A stretch of 64,000 nucleotides of DNA. It comes from Monarcha castaneiventris obscurior. Its lineage: Eukaryota > Chordata > Aves > Passeriformes > Monarchidae. A model generated the notes under the pieces. That model saw only the letters and a program-made list of their open reading frames with translations. It had not been told where the DNA came from and made no database searches. Position 1 is the first letter of the stretch, and every line of letters begins with the position of its first letter. Shown in pieces: positions 16,395-28,094 of the stretch. The stretch covers positions 7,721,501 to 7,785,500 of the forward strand of contig JAMPIT010000417.1 of the NCBI GenBank assembly GCA_026261815.1, given 5' to 3'. The position numbers and the translations under genes are program-made.

Positions 16395-19300
16395 ATGTCC
16401 CGCCGCAGCCAGCGCCTTGTCACCACCCGCTATTACCCCGGGGACGATGATGCCACGACCAGCAGCAGCAGCAGCACATCCCTGCTGGGTGGGACGCAGC
16501 TGCCCTTCAAGGAGACCACCGGCAGGTTAGTGGGGGGCAGGACTTGGGGGGGGTTCCCCCCTGCCCAAATCTGACAGGGGCGGGGCATTCCATCCCACAC
16601 CGGGCACCTTCCTGGGTGGGGTGCGGGGATAGCTTGCAGAAGGCAGCATGACGGCGAGCCCGACGCATTCCGGCATGGCCGCGGCCGCCTGGGCACTGGC
16701 TGTGCCCCTGCTCCGGCGACAGCCCCGCTCTCCCTGCCCGGGCACCTCTGCGTGCCCACGGGCCCGGCACAGGAGCCTGCCGGGGTGGCCGGGTGCCAGC
16801 TCCCAGCTGCAGCTGGATGGCGACAGGCAGCAGGAGCAGGAGGAGGAGGAGGGAGGGAGGGAGGTGCGCTGCAAGTGCCGGCCGGAAAACCGCAGCGGTG
16901 CGAGCGGAAGCGGTGCCCGGGACGGGCGGGAGGCCTCCGCAAAGCAGAGGTTGCAGCCTCCGAAAGCTGCCGCCATCCAGTGGGGAGGGAAGTGATGGTG
17001 GTCGAGGGATTGGAGTGAATTCCCCATTTCCCCCCATGGGTGCACTGTGACTCCCCTTCCCACCCCCCCGCCCTGTAACCACACATGCCTGATGAACCTG
17101 TTCTCGCCTCCCGCAGGACCATCAGGAGGAAATCGAGTAGCACAAAGCGCCTGTCTCCCGCCCCCAGCACCCAAACCTCCTACTACAGCGAGTCCATGAT
17201 GAGTGAGTCCTACCTGGGGGGCAGCCGGGGCCTTGCTGCCCTGGGCAGCTCCATGCTGGATGATGACCTGGACAGCAGCACGTACTGGGGTGAGCCCTCC
17301 CACTCTCCCAGGGTAGCTGGACCTCCCTGGACACTGGAGGGTGTTGGGGCAGCTGCCTAGGCTAGCTGACTGGGTTGCCCCTTGTGGAAGTGATTTCTCA
17401 GCAGAACTCCATGTTTTGGGGCAGGTGGGGAGCTCTCCACCAGGAGGAGAAGAGGCACAGGGGACACCGAGTCCAGTAAGATCAATGGGGTGCTGGAGAG
17501 CAAGACATACGACACCTACACGTCTTCATCTGGGTACTCCTCGGAGGACGACTATGCTGGTAGGGATGCACTAGTCTCCCTGTAGTGGCAGGAATGCAGG
17601 GGAGGCATCCCCAGGGGGACCAGCCCAGGGCCTGGCTGCACCCAGTGTGCTGCCAGTCCCCGCTGGATGCTACCTCCAGTGCAAAGCCTGTGCTGTGGGC
17701 AATGCACTGGGTTGCTGTCTGCATTGGTGACCTGCTTCTTCCTTTCCAGGTCACTATTACTCAGGCCAGAGTAGCTCTGGGTCGGGTCTGAGAACTGCAG
17801 CCTCCCGGGTGGGCTCCTTCCTCTGGCAGGTGTTCACCTCCCCAGGTGAGTGGAGGGCTGGCAGGGGTACTTCTAGCAGCAGTGTTCTTGCCTCTCAGCA
17901 TCTCTGCTCTCCAGGTGCTGTGTGTGCTATTCCCTGTTTGGCTGGAGGGGTTTTATCCGCTTGTGGTGCCACCCTTGGGCATGGAGGGGACGCCTCTGTC
18001 AGGACTCCTCCTGAGGCTTGTTTTTCCTCCTGGCAGTTCGGTTCATGGGGTGGCTGTTCTCCGGGCTGGCAGGGGCCTGGCGCCGCCTCACCGGCACGGC
18101 TTCCCACCTGGACAGCGTCCCCTTCTCCAGGTGAGTGTAGTGCTGGAGTGAGGATGAGGAAAGCCTGCAGGACCCTGGAGAGGAAAGGCACATTTGGGGT
18201 GGTGGGTGTCTTGTGGCAAAGCCTGGCTGGGCTTTGCTTTCCATCTGGCCCTCATCCAAAGGTGGGGGAAGGTGACTGCAGTCCTACAGGCACCTCTTTC
18301 TTCTCCGTGCTCCAGGCGCTACCCACGTCTGAAGAGGTCCCTGCTGCTGCTGCTGCTCCTCCTGCTCCTCGCTGCTGCTGCCTACGGTGAGCCAGCCTCA
18401 CTTGATCTGCTGCCCTGAGATCTGGGGCAGTGCAGAACAACCCGCTGCCATGGCTGGGGGGATGGGATGGCCTGGAGCTCAGTGCTCGTGGCTTCTGGTA
18501 ACCTCGTCCATCTGCACCCCCATGCCAGCATCCCCTGGTAATCCCAGGGGATGCTGATGGCCGAGCCTCTGCATGTCTACCCTGCCCACTGCTGTGGCCC
18601 ATTACCAGCCTGTGGTTTTGACCATCTCATCCTTCTGTGCCCAGGAGCTTGGTACTTCTACCCATATGGGCTGTCAACACTCAGCCTGCCTTCCTTCCCA
18701 TGGTGGGGAGCTGGAAAGCTTTCCTCCTCCTCCGATGTTCCTGGGGCAGGGGACCTGACCACGCTGGACCAGGTAAGCTTCAGCAAAAGGAATGGTGGTG
18801 ACCCAGGTGGGATGAGTGCCTTGCAGGGAGAGCTGGGATGGTGTGATCCATGGCAGAACAATTGATTCCAGGGTATGAGGAATGGTTGAGAACGGGCCAG
18901 ATGATGGCTCCACATTGGCTCCCGCAGCTTGTGGCCATCTCACTCTTGGGGTGTCCCTGGGATAGAGCAGGGAGAACATCTGCCTTCTCCTGGGAAGCAG
19001 CAGATGAATAAGATGCCACTGACTCTGGGGAATGGGTGGGAATTCGTGGTCAGGGTTCCCTTGTGCAGGGGTCCTATGGAGCAGGCACTTCCTTGGGGGG
19101 GCTGCATCACGCCCTGTTGTTGTTGCTGCAGGGTGGGCACCGGCTCCTGGCTCGCTTCCAGTCCCTGGAGAAGCGCTTTGAGGCACTGGAGGCCGAGCTG
19201 TCACGGTGGGAGCTGCATCGTGGGGCAGCAGCAGTGACAGCAGGGGGAGAGCCACCCCCGGGGGACATCCTTGCGCAGCTGGAGGGGCTGGTGAGCCGCC

Positions 19301-22300
19301 GGGACGCGGGGCTGAAGGAGCATCTCCGCACCGACATGGCCAACCACCTCCAGGTGAGGGACACAGGGAGTGCAGGGAGATGGGGGCGTGCAGGGCCAGG
19401 CCCTGATATTCCACCCTGTTCCTCATCCTTCAGGGCGAGCTGGATGCCCTCCGAGCCCAGGTGCAGAGGGATTTAGACGGGCGCCTGGGGAAGATGGCGC
19501 AAGCTTCTCGGGTAAGGCGACGAGCGTGTGGTGGTGCCTGGACAGGACACCCTCACCAGTGGTGTCACGGGTCTCACCCCTTCCCCTCTTCCTGGCAGGA
19601 GATGGAAGCACGCCTGCTGGAGCTGAACTCGGAGTGGCAGAGGTAATGCTGGCTGTGGGGCAGAGCCATTGCTCTGGTAGGGGCTGGCAGGTAGCTGGGT
19701 GGATTCCTGTCAGCCACGCTAAGGTGGGGTTTGCAGGCCTGGTTTGCTTGGGACAAAAGAGACGTTGAGAGGCATAGTTGAGGGTGGGGAAAGGAAGGAA
19801 GGAATATGTGGGTGTCTGTGGGAGGCAGAACTGTGCCCTTCTGGCCAAAAAGGTAGGGGTATCCTTGGGTGCATTAGGAAGGGCATTGCCAGTAGGTTGA
19901 GGGAGGTGATCTTGTCTCTCTAGCTAGCCCTAGCGAGGCCACATCTGCAGTGCTGTGTTCAGTTCTGGCTCCTCAGCAGTACAAGGGAGACATGGAGCTC
20001 CTGGAGCAGGTCCAGCAGAGGGCTACAGAGATGATGAAGGGACTGGAGAATCTCTCTTATGAGGAAAGGCTGAGGGAATGGGACCTGTTCAGCCTAGAAA
20101 AGAGACAGCTGAGAGGGGACCTCATCAATGTCAGTGTCTGAAGGGAGAGCAACAAGAAGTTGGAGCCAGGCTCTTCTCTGTGGTGCCAAGCAACAGGACA
20201 AGAGGCAATGGGCGGAAACTGAGGCACAGGAAGTTCCACCTGAACATAAGGAAGAATTTCTTTACTGTGCAGTGACCACATGCTGGAACAGATTGCCTAG
20301 AGAGGTTGTGGAGTCTCCCCTCACTGGAGATACTCCAGAACCATCAGGATGCAATCCTGTGCCATGTGCTCTGGGATGACCCTGCTAGAGCAGGCAAGTT
20401 GAACCAGATGACCCCCTGTGGGCCTTTCCAGCCTGACCCATTCTGTGATTCTGTGGCTGGCAGCAGGGCTCCAAGGGCAATGGCAGCAAATGACCTTTGC
20501 CACTGTCATTTTGCGTCACTGTGAATGTGGCCCTTCAGCTGAGGCACGAGCTGGGGATGCTTTCCCATGGGATGCAGTAGAAGAGGCTCCTGCCCCTGCA
20601 ATTAAAACTGTGTCTGGAGATGGGGTTGAGCATAGGTGGTGTGGGATGAACCTCTTCCTCCAGTTTGCAGAGGGGAGCTGGGCCTATTGGCACAAGGTTT
20701 TGTTACTTTTCTCTCGGCACAGCTCGGTGCAGGAGAGCCTGCGAGGGACCTTCCGGCAGGAGGTGGGCAAGCTGGAGCAGGAGGTGGCAGCGCTGAGGAG
20801 GGAGCTGGCAAGCCTCAAGTCAGACCAGGAGGTGATGGGGAAGCACGTGGAGGGGATACTGGAGCAGCTGAAGACAGTGCGGGCTGATGTGAGTGACGGG
20901 TGCCCAGTCTGTTTGGCAGAAAGGCAGTCAGGGGTCCCTGCCCCAGGGCTGAGCTCTGCCTGCACTGTTCCAGGTGGAAGCGCAGTTCCCGCTGTGGATC
21001 AGTCGGTTCCTGTCACAATCCCAGCAGGATGGTGCCGCTGCCTTCATCCTCCAGCGAGAGGACTTGCAAGCAGAGCTCCAGGCTCTGGAGCGCAAGATCC
21101 TTGCAAAAGTCCTGGAGGACCGGCGACTGTCGGCACGGGATGCTCAGGCTGGGATTGGAGTGGCCCTGAGGCAAGGAGGGACTGCAGGAGTGACAGAGGA
21201 GGTGAGTGCTGGCCTGTGCCCCACTTCCTGTGTGCCTGGCAGGTGGCAGAGGCATTAGGACAGCCCCCACAGCTGGGACATTGCTCCTGGGCTCACAGGA
21301 TGTGAGAGCACCCTTGAAATACCTTCTGGGGCTGTGCCTGCTCTCTGCTCTGGAAGGGGTCACAGGTGGTAATACCTGCAGCCCTGCAAGGCTTTTACTG
21401 TCTTAAAATCCAAGCTTCTGCTCGTGCATCCTTCACCCAGAACGTGGGACAGGTGCCAACGAGGCTTCCATGGGTGGAGCATCTTGCTTATCCCCATTCT
21501 TCAGCAGCGCTGCTGGGTTGTTTGGTGCAAAGCATTTCAGCAGAATGACACCAAGGGGAAAAAATGAGCCTGCTTGCTTTGGAAAGAGTTGCTGGCAATT
21601 CCCTGTGGAGGTAGTGGAGGGAGGGATCAAGCTGGGATTAGCAGTCCCCGTAGTCTGTGCAAGCTTTGTACACTCTAAAGTTTAGACCCAATGTGGTGCT
21701 GCAGGGTCCTAGCTCCTTAGGCTGGGTTTGGCTCCAGGTGGATGCTCCAGCCATCTCCTCCTTTTCTGGATGGGAGGAGCTCCCATCAATCCTGTGGGAC
21801 AGGGCAGGAGGGAGCAGCAGATGATTCTGGATGGTCTGTCAGGTTGTGTCTGGTAGTTCCTCTCCTCCCTCTGGGCCAGCCCCTCTTGGGGACAGGCAAT
21901 TGCAGCGTGCCTGGGCCCTGCCCCTTCACTGCACAGATCCTCTCCCCGGGGTATTTTTAGCAACTCTAAGGAGGCTTCCCAGCCAAACGCGTGTCCTCTC
22001 ATTTTTACCGCGGTGATTCATCCCCTGGCTGTTCTATCCCCTGGCTGTTTTGCGGGAAGGTCCTTGCACCCTCTGTCCCTGCAGGGGCAGGGGGGTGGGG
22101 GGCAGGATGCCTTCCCCAGTTCTTCACCCTCCTGTGCCCTCTGCTCCCGCTGCAGCAAGTGCATCTCATCGTGGGCCAGGCTCTGAAGCGCTACAGCGAG
22201 GACCGCGTGGGGATGGTTGACTATGCCCTGGAGTCAGCAGGTAGGTGGTGGGGACGAGCCGGCTGTCCTGGGGAGGTGACCACAGGGTGCTGGCGTGCAG

Positions 22301-23487
22301 CTCACCTGCTGCCACCCCCTCTCGTGCCAGGGGCCAGCGTCATCAACACTCGCTGCTCAGAGACCTACGAGACACGGACAGCACTGCTGAGCTTGTTCGG
22401 CATCCCCCTGTGGTACCACTCGCAGTCCCCCCGTGTCATCCTGCAGGTGGGCTCGGAGGGGGAGGGCTGGGCTGCTTCTCCTCTGGGTTTTAGTGGGCTT
22501 TGGCTGTTGCTCCAAGCCAGCAGCCAGGCTGATGGGAGAAAAATGGCACTGATGGTGGTAACGTTGCTGGTGTCTCACTTCCATGCTCATAGCCAGACGT
22601 CAATCCTGGGAACTGCTGGGCATTTCGTGGCTCCCAAGGCTTTGCTGTCATCCGCCTCTCCGGCATCATCCGCCCCACGGCTGTGACGCTGGAGCACATC
22701 CCAAAAGCCCTCTCACCCCAGGGGACCATCCCCAGTGCCCCCAAGGACTTTGCTGTCTACGTGAGTGCCCTCGCCCAGGCCTGAGGGAGGGGTGGGGGGA
22801 CACGGTGGGAGGGCGCTGGAAGGGAGGGATAACAAACCCCATACCTGGCTGTGGGGTGCTCTGGGGGGTTGGTCTTACCCTGAAAAAGAGGAAGAAGCAA
22901 TACTGGTGGGGAGAGGGGCAGCACCAGGTTTCAGAAAGAATTTGGGGGGGACAAAGGGGCTTGAGTCGGTGTAACTTTTGGTCTTCCCCCCCTTCATCCT
23001 TCCCCACTGGTCCCTGTTCCCATTTGTCTATTTTGACCTGGAAGAGCAGGAGCGGGGACCAAGCATGCTTGCGTCTCCCTCTCCCTCTTCTGCCCTGAAT
23101 GTGTGCATCACCTCTGGTCTCCCTCTCTGATGACCCCTGGTTCTCCCTTTATGCTTCCCTGCCCTTCCATAGGGCTTAAAGGAAGAAGGAGAGGAGGAGG
23201 GCCTTCTCCTTGGACAGTTCACCTACAACCACGATGGCGACCCCATCCAAACATTTTACTTGGAGGTAAATGCTTGGACCACCTGACCCCTGAGAAGAAA
23301 ATGGGGCCTCTGGGGTCTCTGAGCCTTAGAGAGCTCTCAAGGGCTCAAGTTTTTCTTTTCCCTCTTCCCCAAGGGTGACTCCATGGGCACATACCAGCTG
23401 GTGGAGCTGCGGGTGCTGAGCAATTGGGGCCACCCCGAGTACACCTGCATCTACCGCTTCCGCGTGCACGGGGAGCCGGCGCACTGA
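16395..23487 (+). CDS. SUN2: SUN domain-containing protein 2 (inner nuclear membrane, LINC complex)
   Basis: SUN2 spans the inner nuclear membrane and binds nesprin KASH tails in the perinuclear space. Coding exons are 16395-16525, 17117-17289, 17425-17559, 17750-17845, 18037-18130, 18316-18386, 18645-18772, 19132-19353, 19434-19511, 19599-19642, 20723-20888, 20974-21201, 22156-22240, 22331-22446, 22593-22760, 23173-23265 and 23374-23487. They total 713 aa against 717 in human. The Ser-rich nucleoplasmic N-terminus begins [19 protein letters not shown]; the membrane segment starts with ten Leu at 219-228 and ends before WYFYPYG; coiled coil covers about 277-522; the SUN domain fills the C-terminus to VHGEPAH. 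Cys559 (in NTRCSETYE) matches the residue that crosslinks KASH peptides (human Cys563), and Cys597 and Cys701 match the internal disulfide pair. The start has a Kozak context (gccgccATGt). A CR1 sits in the 1,080-base intron after 19642. Confidence 0.97.
18526..18556. repeat. Perfect 13-bp stem hairpin in a SUN2 intron
   Basis: CAGCATCCCCTGG at 18526-18538 is followed by a five-base loop (taatc) and its exact reverse complement CCAGGGGATGCTG at 18544-18556. It lies within the 258-base SUN2 intron 18387-18644. It would form a stable hairpin in the pre-mRNA. The stem is too short for a typical pre-miRNA unless flanking bases pair further. Confidence 0.9.
19860..20457 (+). mobile_element. CR1 LINE fragment in SUN2 intron
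   Basis: About 600 bases of CR1 3' region in sense orientation. Recognisable blocks include gtgcattaggaagggcattg, aggccacatctgcagtgctg, gagcaggtccagcagagggc, gactggagaatctctcttatg and, at the end, cattctgtgattctgtg. It fills more than half of the intron between the exons ending 19642 and starting 20723. A fragment of CR1 reading frame remains (tatgaggaaaggctgaggga) but it is not a complete gene. Confidence 0.93.
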
Positions 23488-26400
23488 CCCCCGGCCCCGC
23501 GCGGGATGAGGATGCTGCCGGGCTGACAGCAGCAGGGGATGCGTCGGGTTCACTGCTTCGCACGTAGAAATCCTGGGATGTGCCAGCAGCCACCCCAGGA
23601 AGCTGCTCCCCTGGGGGAGGAGAAGAGCTGCTGTCGAAGGGGTGAGGCTTTGACTCTTGCAAGGAGCGGGGTGGTGAGGCAAGAGCATCCCACGTGGGTC
23701 CTAGCGCAGCCTGGCTCGTTTTCAGTGCGTCTCGGACATTTTAACTTTTTAAGCTAACTTTGTATCGGGTCTGCGCTGCCCCTCGTCCCTGTTGTCCCGC
23801 TCCTTCCTGCTGGTGTGTCTAGCATTGCCAGGGCTTGGGAAAGGGGTGTGGCATTTTGTGATGTGCTTCATGTGGGCTTGGGTGCAGGAGACGCGTGTGT
23901 GGGACCGTGGTGCCTGACTCGGTGCTGCCAGGGTAGGTGGGAGCCACCGGTCATGGCCACCAAGTCCCCTCCACACAGGGTCACTTCTCTTGCCTTGGTG
24001 TTGGTTTGGGTAGAGATCTCCAGCCCTCCAATGCTGGGCCGGCAGAGAGGAAGTAAGACAGTATTAATGAAGTATTAACATGAAACTAATGGTTTGGGGC
24101 AGCAGGAGGAGAGGAGCGTGGCACGTGTTGGTGGCAGAGCCCACCTTGGTGCTGCCGTCCATCCACTCAAGCCCTCCTGCTGCCAGTGGCTGAGTTGGGT
24201 CTTGGCGATGCTGTTGGCCTCCCTGGCTGGCTGCCTTCCCAGTGTTAAGCTTGATGATGCTACTGAAAATTCCTGTTGCCTGCTTTTCCTTTGGGGTTTG
24301 TTCTGATACTTTTTTTTTTTTTAAGAGGGGTGGGGAGGGGAGCTATTTTCCAGTTGGGGTGTTGGGGTTGGTTTTTTGGGGGGGGGTTTGTAGTAACAAA
24401 GGGAAAAAAGACTTTTTCCATGCAATTTGTACTTAACCAGAGAATGTTACATGGTGCCACTTGGATGAGTGGCTTAGATGTGGAGAGGGCTAGAGCTTTG
24501 TTTAGTAGGAGAATAGCGCACACTGTAGGATAAGCTAGAGTAAGATAAGCAGAGCTGTTTAAAATACAGGCCTCAAGTTGTTGGTGGCTTGGTGGTTGGA
24601 CTTGGAAGCTGGGGTCTCCTGTGGACTGCTGCTGGTGGGGTGCTGGAGGCATTCCTGCCCTCCTTGCTGTGGATGTCCCCTGAGACTGCAATGCGTGGCT
24701 GTGGCCTCCTGCCCATGGCTGCATCTGTATATACTTGACTGTTAGCAGCAAGTGGGAGCTGCTGCCCCAGGGCTCTTGGTGGGGGGATAGATGGGGCAAA
24801 TGCCAGGGCTCGCAGGTGCCAGCCTGCAGAGCCACCCCCCGCCTGCAGGGCTCCCTCAGCTCCCGGTCCCCCATGGCAGATGGCTGGTGCAGGCTGACCT
24901 CTTTTCTCTTGGAAGGGCTCCCTTTCCCTCCTACCTCTCCTTGCTGGCACTGCGCTGTTCTCTGAGCCCTGGCTGTGGGAGGGCTGGGCCAGAGCAGGAG
25001 GGGCAGTTCTGCCTGCAGTGGGCATGTAAATCCTGCCTGTACTGTTGGGATGGGGGGAGGCACAGCAGGGGTTTGCAGGGAGGATGCACAAGGACCTTCC
25101 CCAGGCTGAGGGGTGCCAGGGCCATCTGGCCCCTCCACCTCCCGGCTGGCTGCCTGTATCACGTAATTTGGCTTATGTTCTTGGATGGTGTTAACGGCCT
25201 CCAGCTTTGTGCTGTGTTTCATTGAAAGAAAAGCTAAAGGGCTCATGGTCAGTGTTTCAGCCCTGTCCTGGAATTGTCCTTCCCCTGGCACCATGAGAGC
25301 ACCGTGTATTGATTCCCACTGTGGTGGCCTCTGCTTGAAGCACTGCAGGCATAGAGGAGAAGGGGAAGGCGCTGAAGAAGTGTCTCCTTTCAGCATCCCC
25401 TGATGGGCATCAGGCAGGGCTGCTGAGCCTTGACTCCCTCCATGCCAGCCTGGGAGGGTGAGGATGGTGGCAGCACATCCCTTCTGAAGGGGTCTCCTTG
25501 CTCCAAGCAGGGGAAGTAAGCCCAGGGGGCACAGTCCTGTCTCCAGCAGGTTAAAATTACCCTGTGGAACCTCTTGCAGAGCTGGGAGGCCCTGCTGCAG
25601 GGAGAAAGCTGACCTGGAGCCAGATCCAGGGACTATAAATTCTCTCCTATATTGAGCATAGTCTTAATTCTTGGCATCCACAGCCAAAGTTATTTTAAAC
25701 TTCTCTGCAGCTGCCCGCTTGCCTTGGAGTCATGTCCGTGAGTGCACTGAGCACATGGAGCTGTGCTTCTATGAATGCCTAGACCTGTTCTGGGCTCAGC
25801 AGACCAGCTCCTGTATTTATTTGAATCATAAACAGAGAGCAGAGATGAAGCTGTCCCTTTTTCTCACCTTTCTCTGGCTGCTGGAGCAAGTGCCATAACC
25901 ATGAGCCCAGGAAAACTCCTTTTCTTATGTTCCTTCTGGCTCCCTGGTCTCTGGCTTGGACTGTGAGGGCAGGCAAGGTCTTTGCCCAAGAAAAATTATT
26001 TTGTGGTAAATCAGGCATGCTGGTGAGAGGCAGGAAAGGTGACCTCTTCCTCTGAGAATGGAGTTATAGTGGGATCTCTGCTCCTTCCACGTGGGGTAGT
26101 TAACTGCTGTGTCTGGGTTAGGGAGCATTTGGTTTTACAGGGCAAGCTTGCCCTGTCCTTTGGACATGAAAATCTCTGCTGTTGTAAGTAAAACTCCCTG
26201 GAGACACCAGTGAGAGCTCATCCTGGGGCTTCATGCTCTTTTCTAGCTGGTTTTGGAGGCCTCACCGTGCCACCTGTGGGAGGATCCCCAGGAACATATG
26301 CTGAGGCTACATGTGGGTTTTCAGCCCCCAAATTCAGCATCAGTGCTGGGCTGCAGCCCGAGCACCTGCACCGAGTGCCCAGGGCTGCTGGCTCTCCAGA

Positions 26401-26798
26401 TTGTAGCTTGCAGCACTTCCCAGAGCTGCAAAAGAAGAGGGCATGTAAAACTGCTGCTTCAGCATGGCCTTCTCTGCCCAGGGGTATTGAATCCTAGAGC
26501 TGATGCTGAAGATGAGCCTGGTGAGGCAGGACAAATGCAGAAGAGTTGTGGGAGCAGAGTTCTCTTTCTTACTCCACTTCCCTCCTCTATTCTCTCTCCT
26601 TCTCAGTTTGCCCTACACACGTTACAAATTAGCCCTGCAGAAACAGATGGTTACAGGCAGGAGTTTGTGTTTGATGCTGTAGCCTGTTGCAAATGCTGCA
26701 CTGTTTTGTTCCTTTTATTTTTTAATCAACAGATTGTAATTTATGCCTATGCAAAAAAAAAAAAAGACCAAGACAAATAAATTATATCAAAACTTCCC
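23488..26798 (+). other. SUN2: SUN2 3' UTR
   Basis: About 3.3 kb separates the SUN2 stop from the AATAAA at 26776 with no splice-supported gene inside, so I read it as one long 3' UTR. It includes a T-run and G-runs at about 24309-24390 with G-quadruplex potential. Shorter isoforms from weaker signals are possible. An antisense open frame of 378 codons (24260-25396) shows no recognisable domain and is taken as chance. Confidence 0.6.
26776..26781 (+). terminator. SUN2: SUN2 polyadenylation signal AATAAA
   Basis: A canonical hexamer (acAAATAAAttat) following an A-rich stretch, and the strongest plus-strand signal before the convergent GTPBP1 end. Confidence 0.6.
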
Positions 26799-28094
26799 AG
26801 AATGGTTTGGATGTTTTGTAACTCTATTTGCTGTTGGGAATGATGCACATCTAGTAGATAGACAAAGCTATTCTCACAGCTCTTCTATGCAGTTTTATGG
26901 CAAATCCTTATTTTTGAGCCTGATGTACTAACTCTAGGGCCAGCAGTTGTCACCTTTCATTGAGCAGGCCCAAGGATGCAAAAACTGCTTGAAACGATGG
27001 TGAAACAAGATTTAGTCCTAAAAACTCCAATTCCTTGGGACTTCATTGACTTCTAGACTTAAGTCTGTGATATCTCTGTGATATCATGGTTGTCCCCATC
27101 CTGCAGTGACCTCTCAAGCCTTCCCATCGAGTGCCTTACCATGAGCAGAGCCCAGCTTCGCCCTGAGGTGCAGTGAGGCTGGGTTAGCAGGGACAAAGCC
27201 TGACACAAAGCCCCATTCAGGGTCTCTGCATGCTTCTCTTTTCCTTAACGTGGGCTGTTAATTACTCATTCAGCTACAATGCAAGCAGAAAGGAAATATT
27301 TAATTTTCCTCAGCATGAGGGAGTTAAGCTCGAGCATAAAAAAAGGCTGAAAAATGGGAAACTGAACTGGCTTGAGGAGGGTCACAACCATGTCTGCTTA
27401 ACCTGGAGTTGGAGGCAGACTTACGGTGAGGAATATCCATGCAGCTCCCAGAAGGCCACGCTAGGGCCAGGCTTTCTCTCTGCCAGTCCTAGACCAGCCA
27501 TCTCCAGGAGGAGAAGGGCTGTGTGGGCCTCAGCTCTGGCTACCACAGCCCAACACTTACCTATGAAAGGGCTCTGCAGAGCAGAAAATGCCTTTGTGAA
27601 CCTCTGAGATTAACTGAGGAGGCAAAAAAAGGCTCCTTGCAAACTCTGCAGAGTCCCACTGTATTTGCAGGAACAGGTGAGGTGCAAGTCCTAGCGAGGT
27701 CCCAGGAAGCACAGCAAGCAGGCACTGCAAGTGCTGTGCTAATGCTGCATCCTCCAGCAGTTTCTCTCATGGGGCTGGCCCCAAGTGAGTTACTAGAGCT
27801 GCTCTTCACACCCACTTGTACACATCTCACACAGCACAGCTCACACCACACCTGTGTTCTCATGGCCCTGCTCTGCCACTGAGGTGCACTTCATTTTGGC
27901 CAGAGTAAAAGCTGCTGGGGCTGTGCAGAGGCTCAGCAGCAGCTCTCCTGTGCCCTGCCCTGCTGTCACTATGAGCATAGCCTCCTCTTGTAACCAGCAA
28001 AGGAACCTGGTGCCAGGCAAACCTGCTTTTCCTTTGAATTTCAGCCTGGTTTTCCAGAGGGACAAAAATCAAGAAGCCACGATTTTACTTGGAA
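26799..28094. other. Intergenic gap between convergent SUN2 and GTPBP1
   Basis: I see no gene, no clear repeat family and no RNA gene here. Its boundaries depend on the inferred polyadenylation sites on either side. Confidence 0.5.

Noticed and set aside
15104..16426. Open frame of 440 codons on the minus strand over the SUN2 promoter
   Set aside because: It lies in a CpG island where stop codons are rare, its composition is Pro/Arg/Gly/Ala-rich low complexity, other frames are open too, and the plus-strand SUN2 promoter and start exon explain the region.
24260..25396. Open frame of 378 codons on the minus strand in the SUN2 3' UTR
   Set aside because: No recognisable domain, no splice or promoter context, and low-complexity Pro/Gln/Ser composition; taken as a chance frame.
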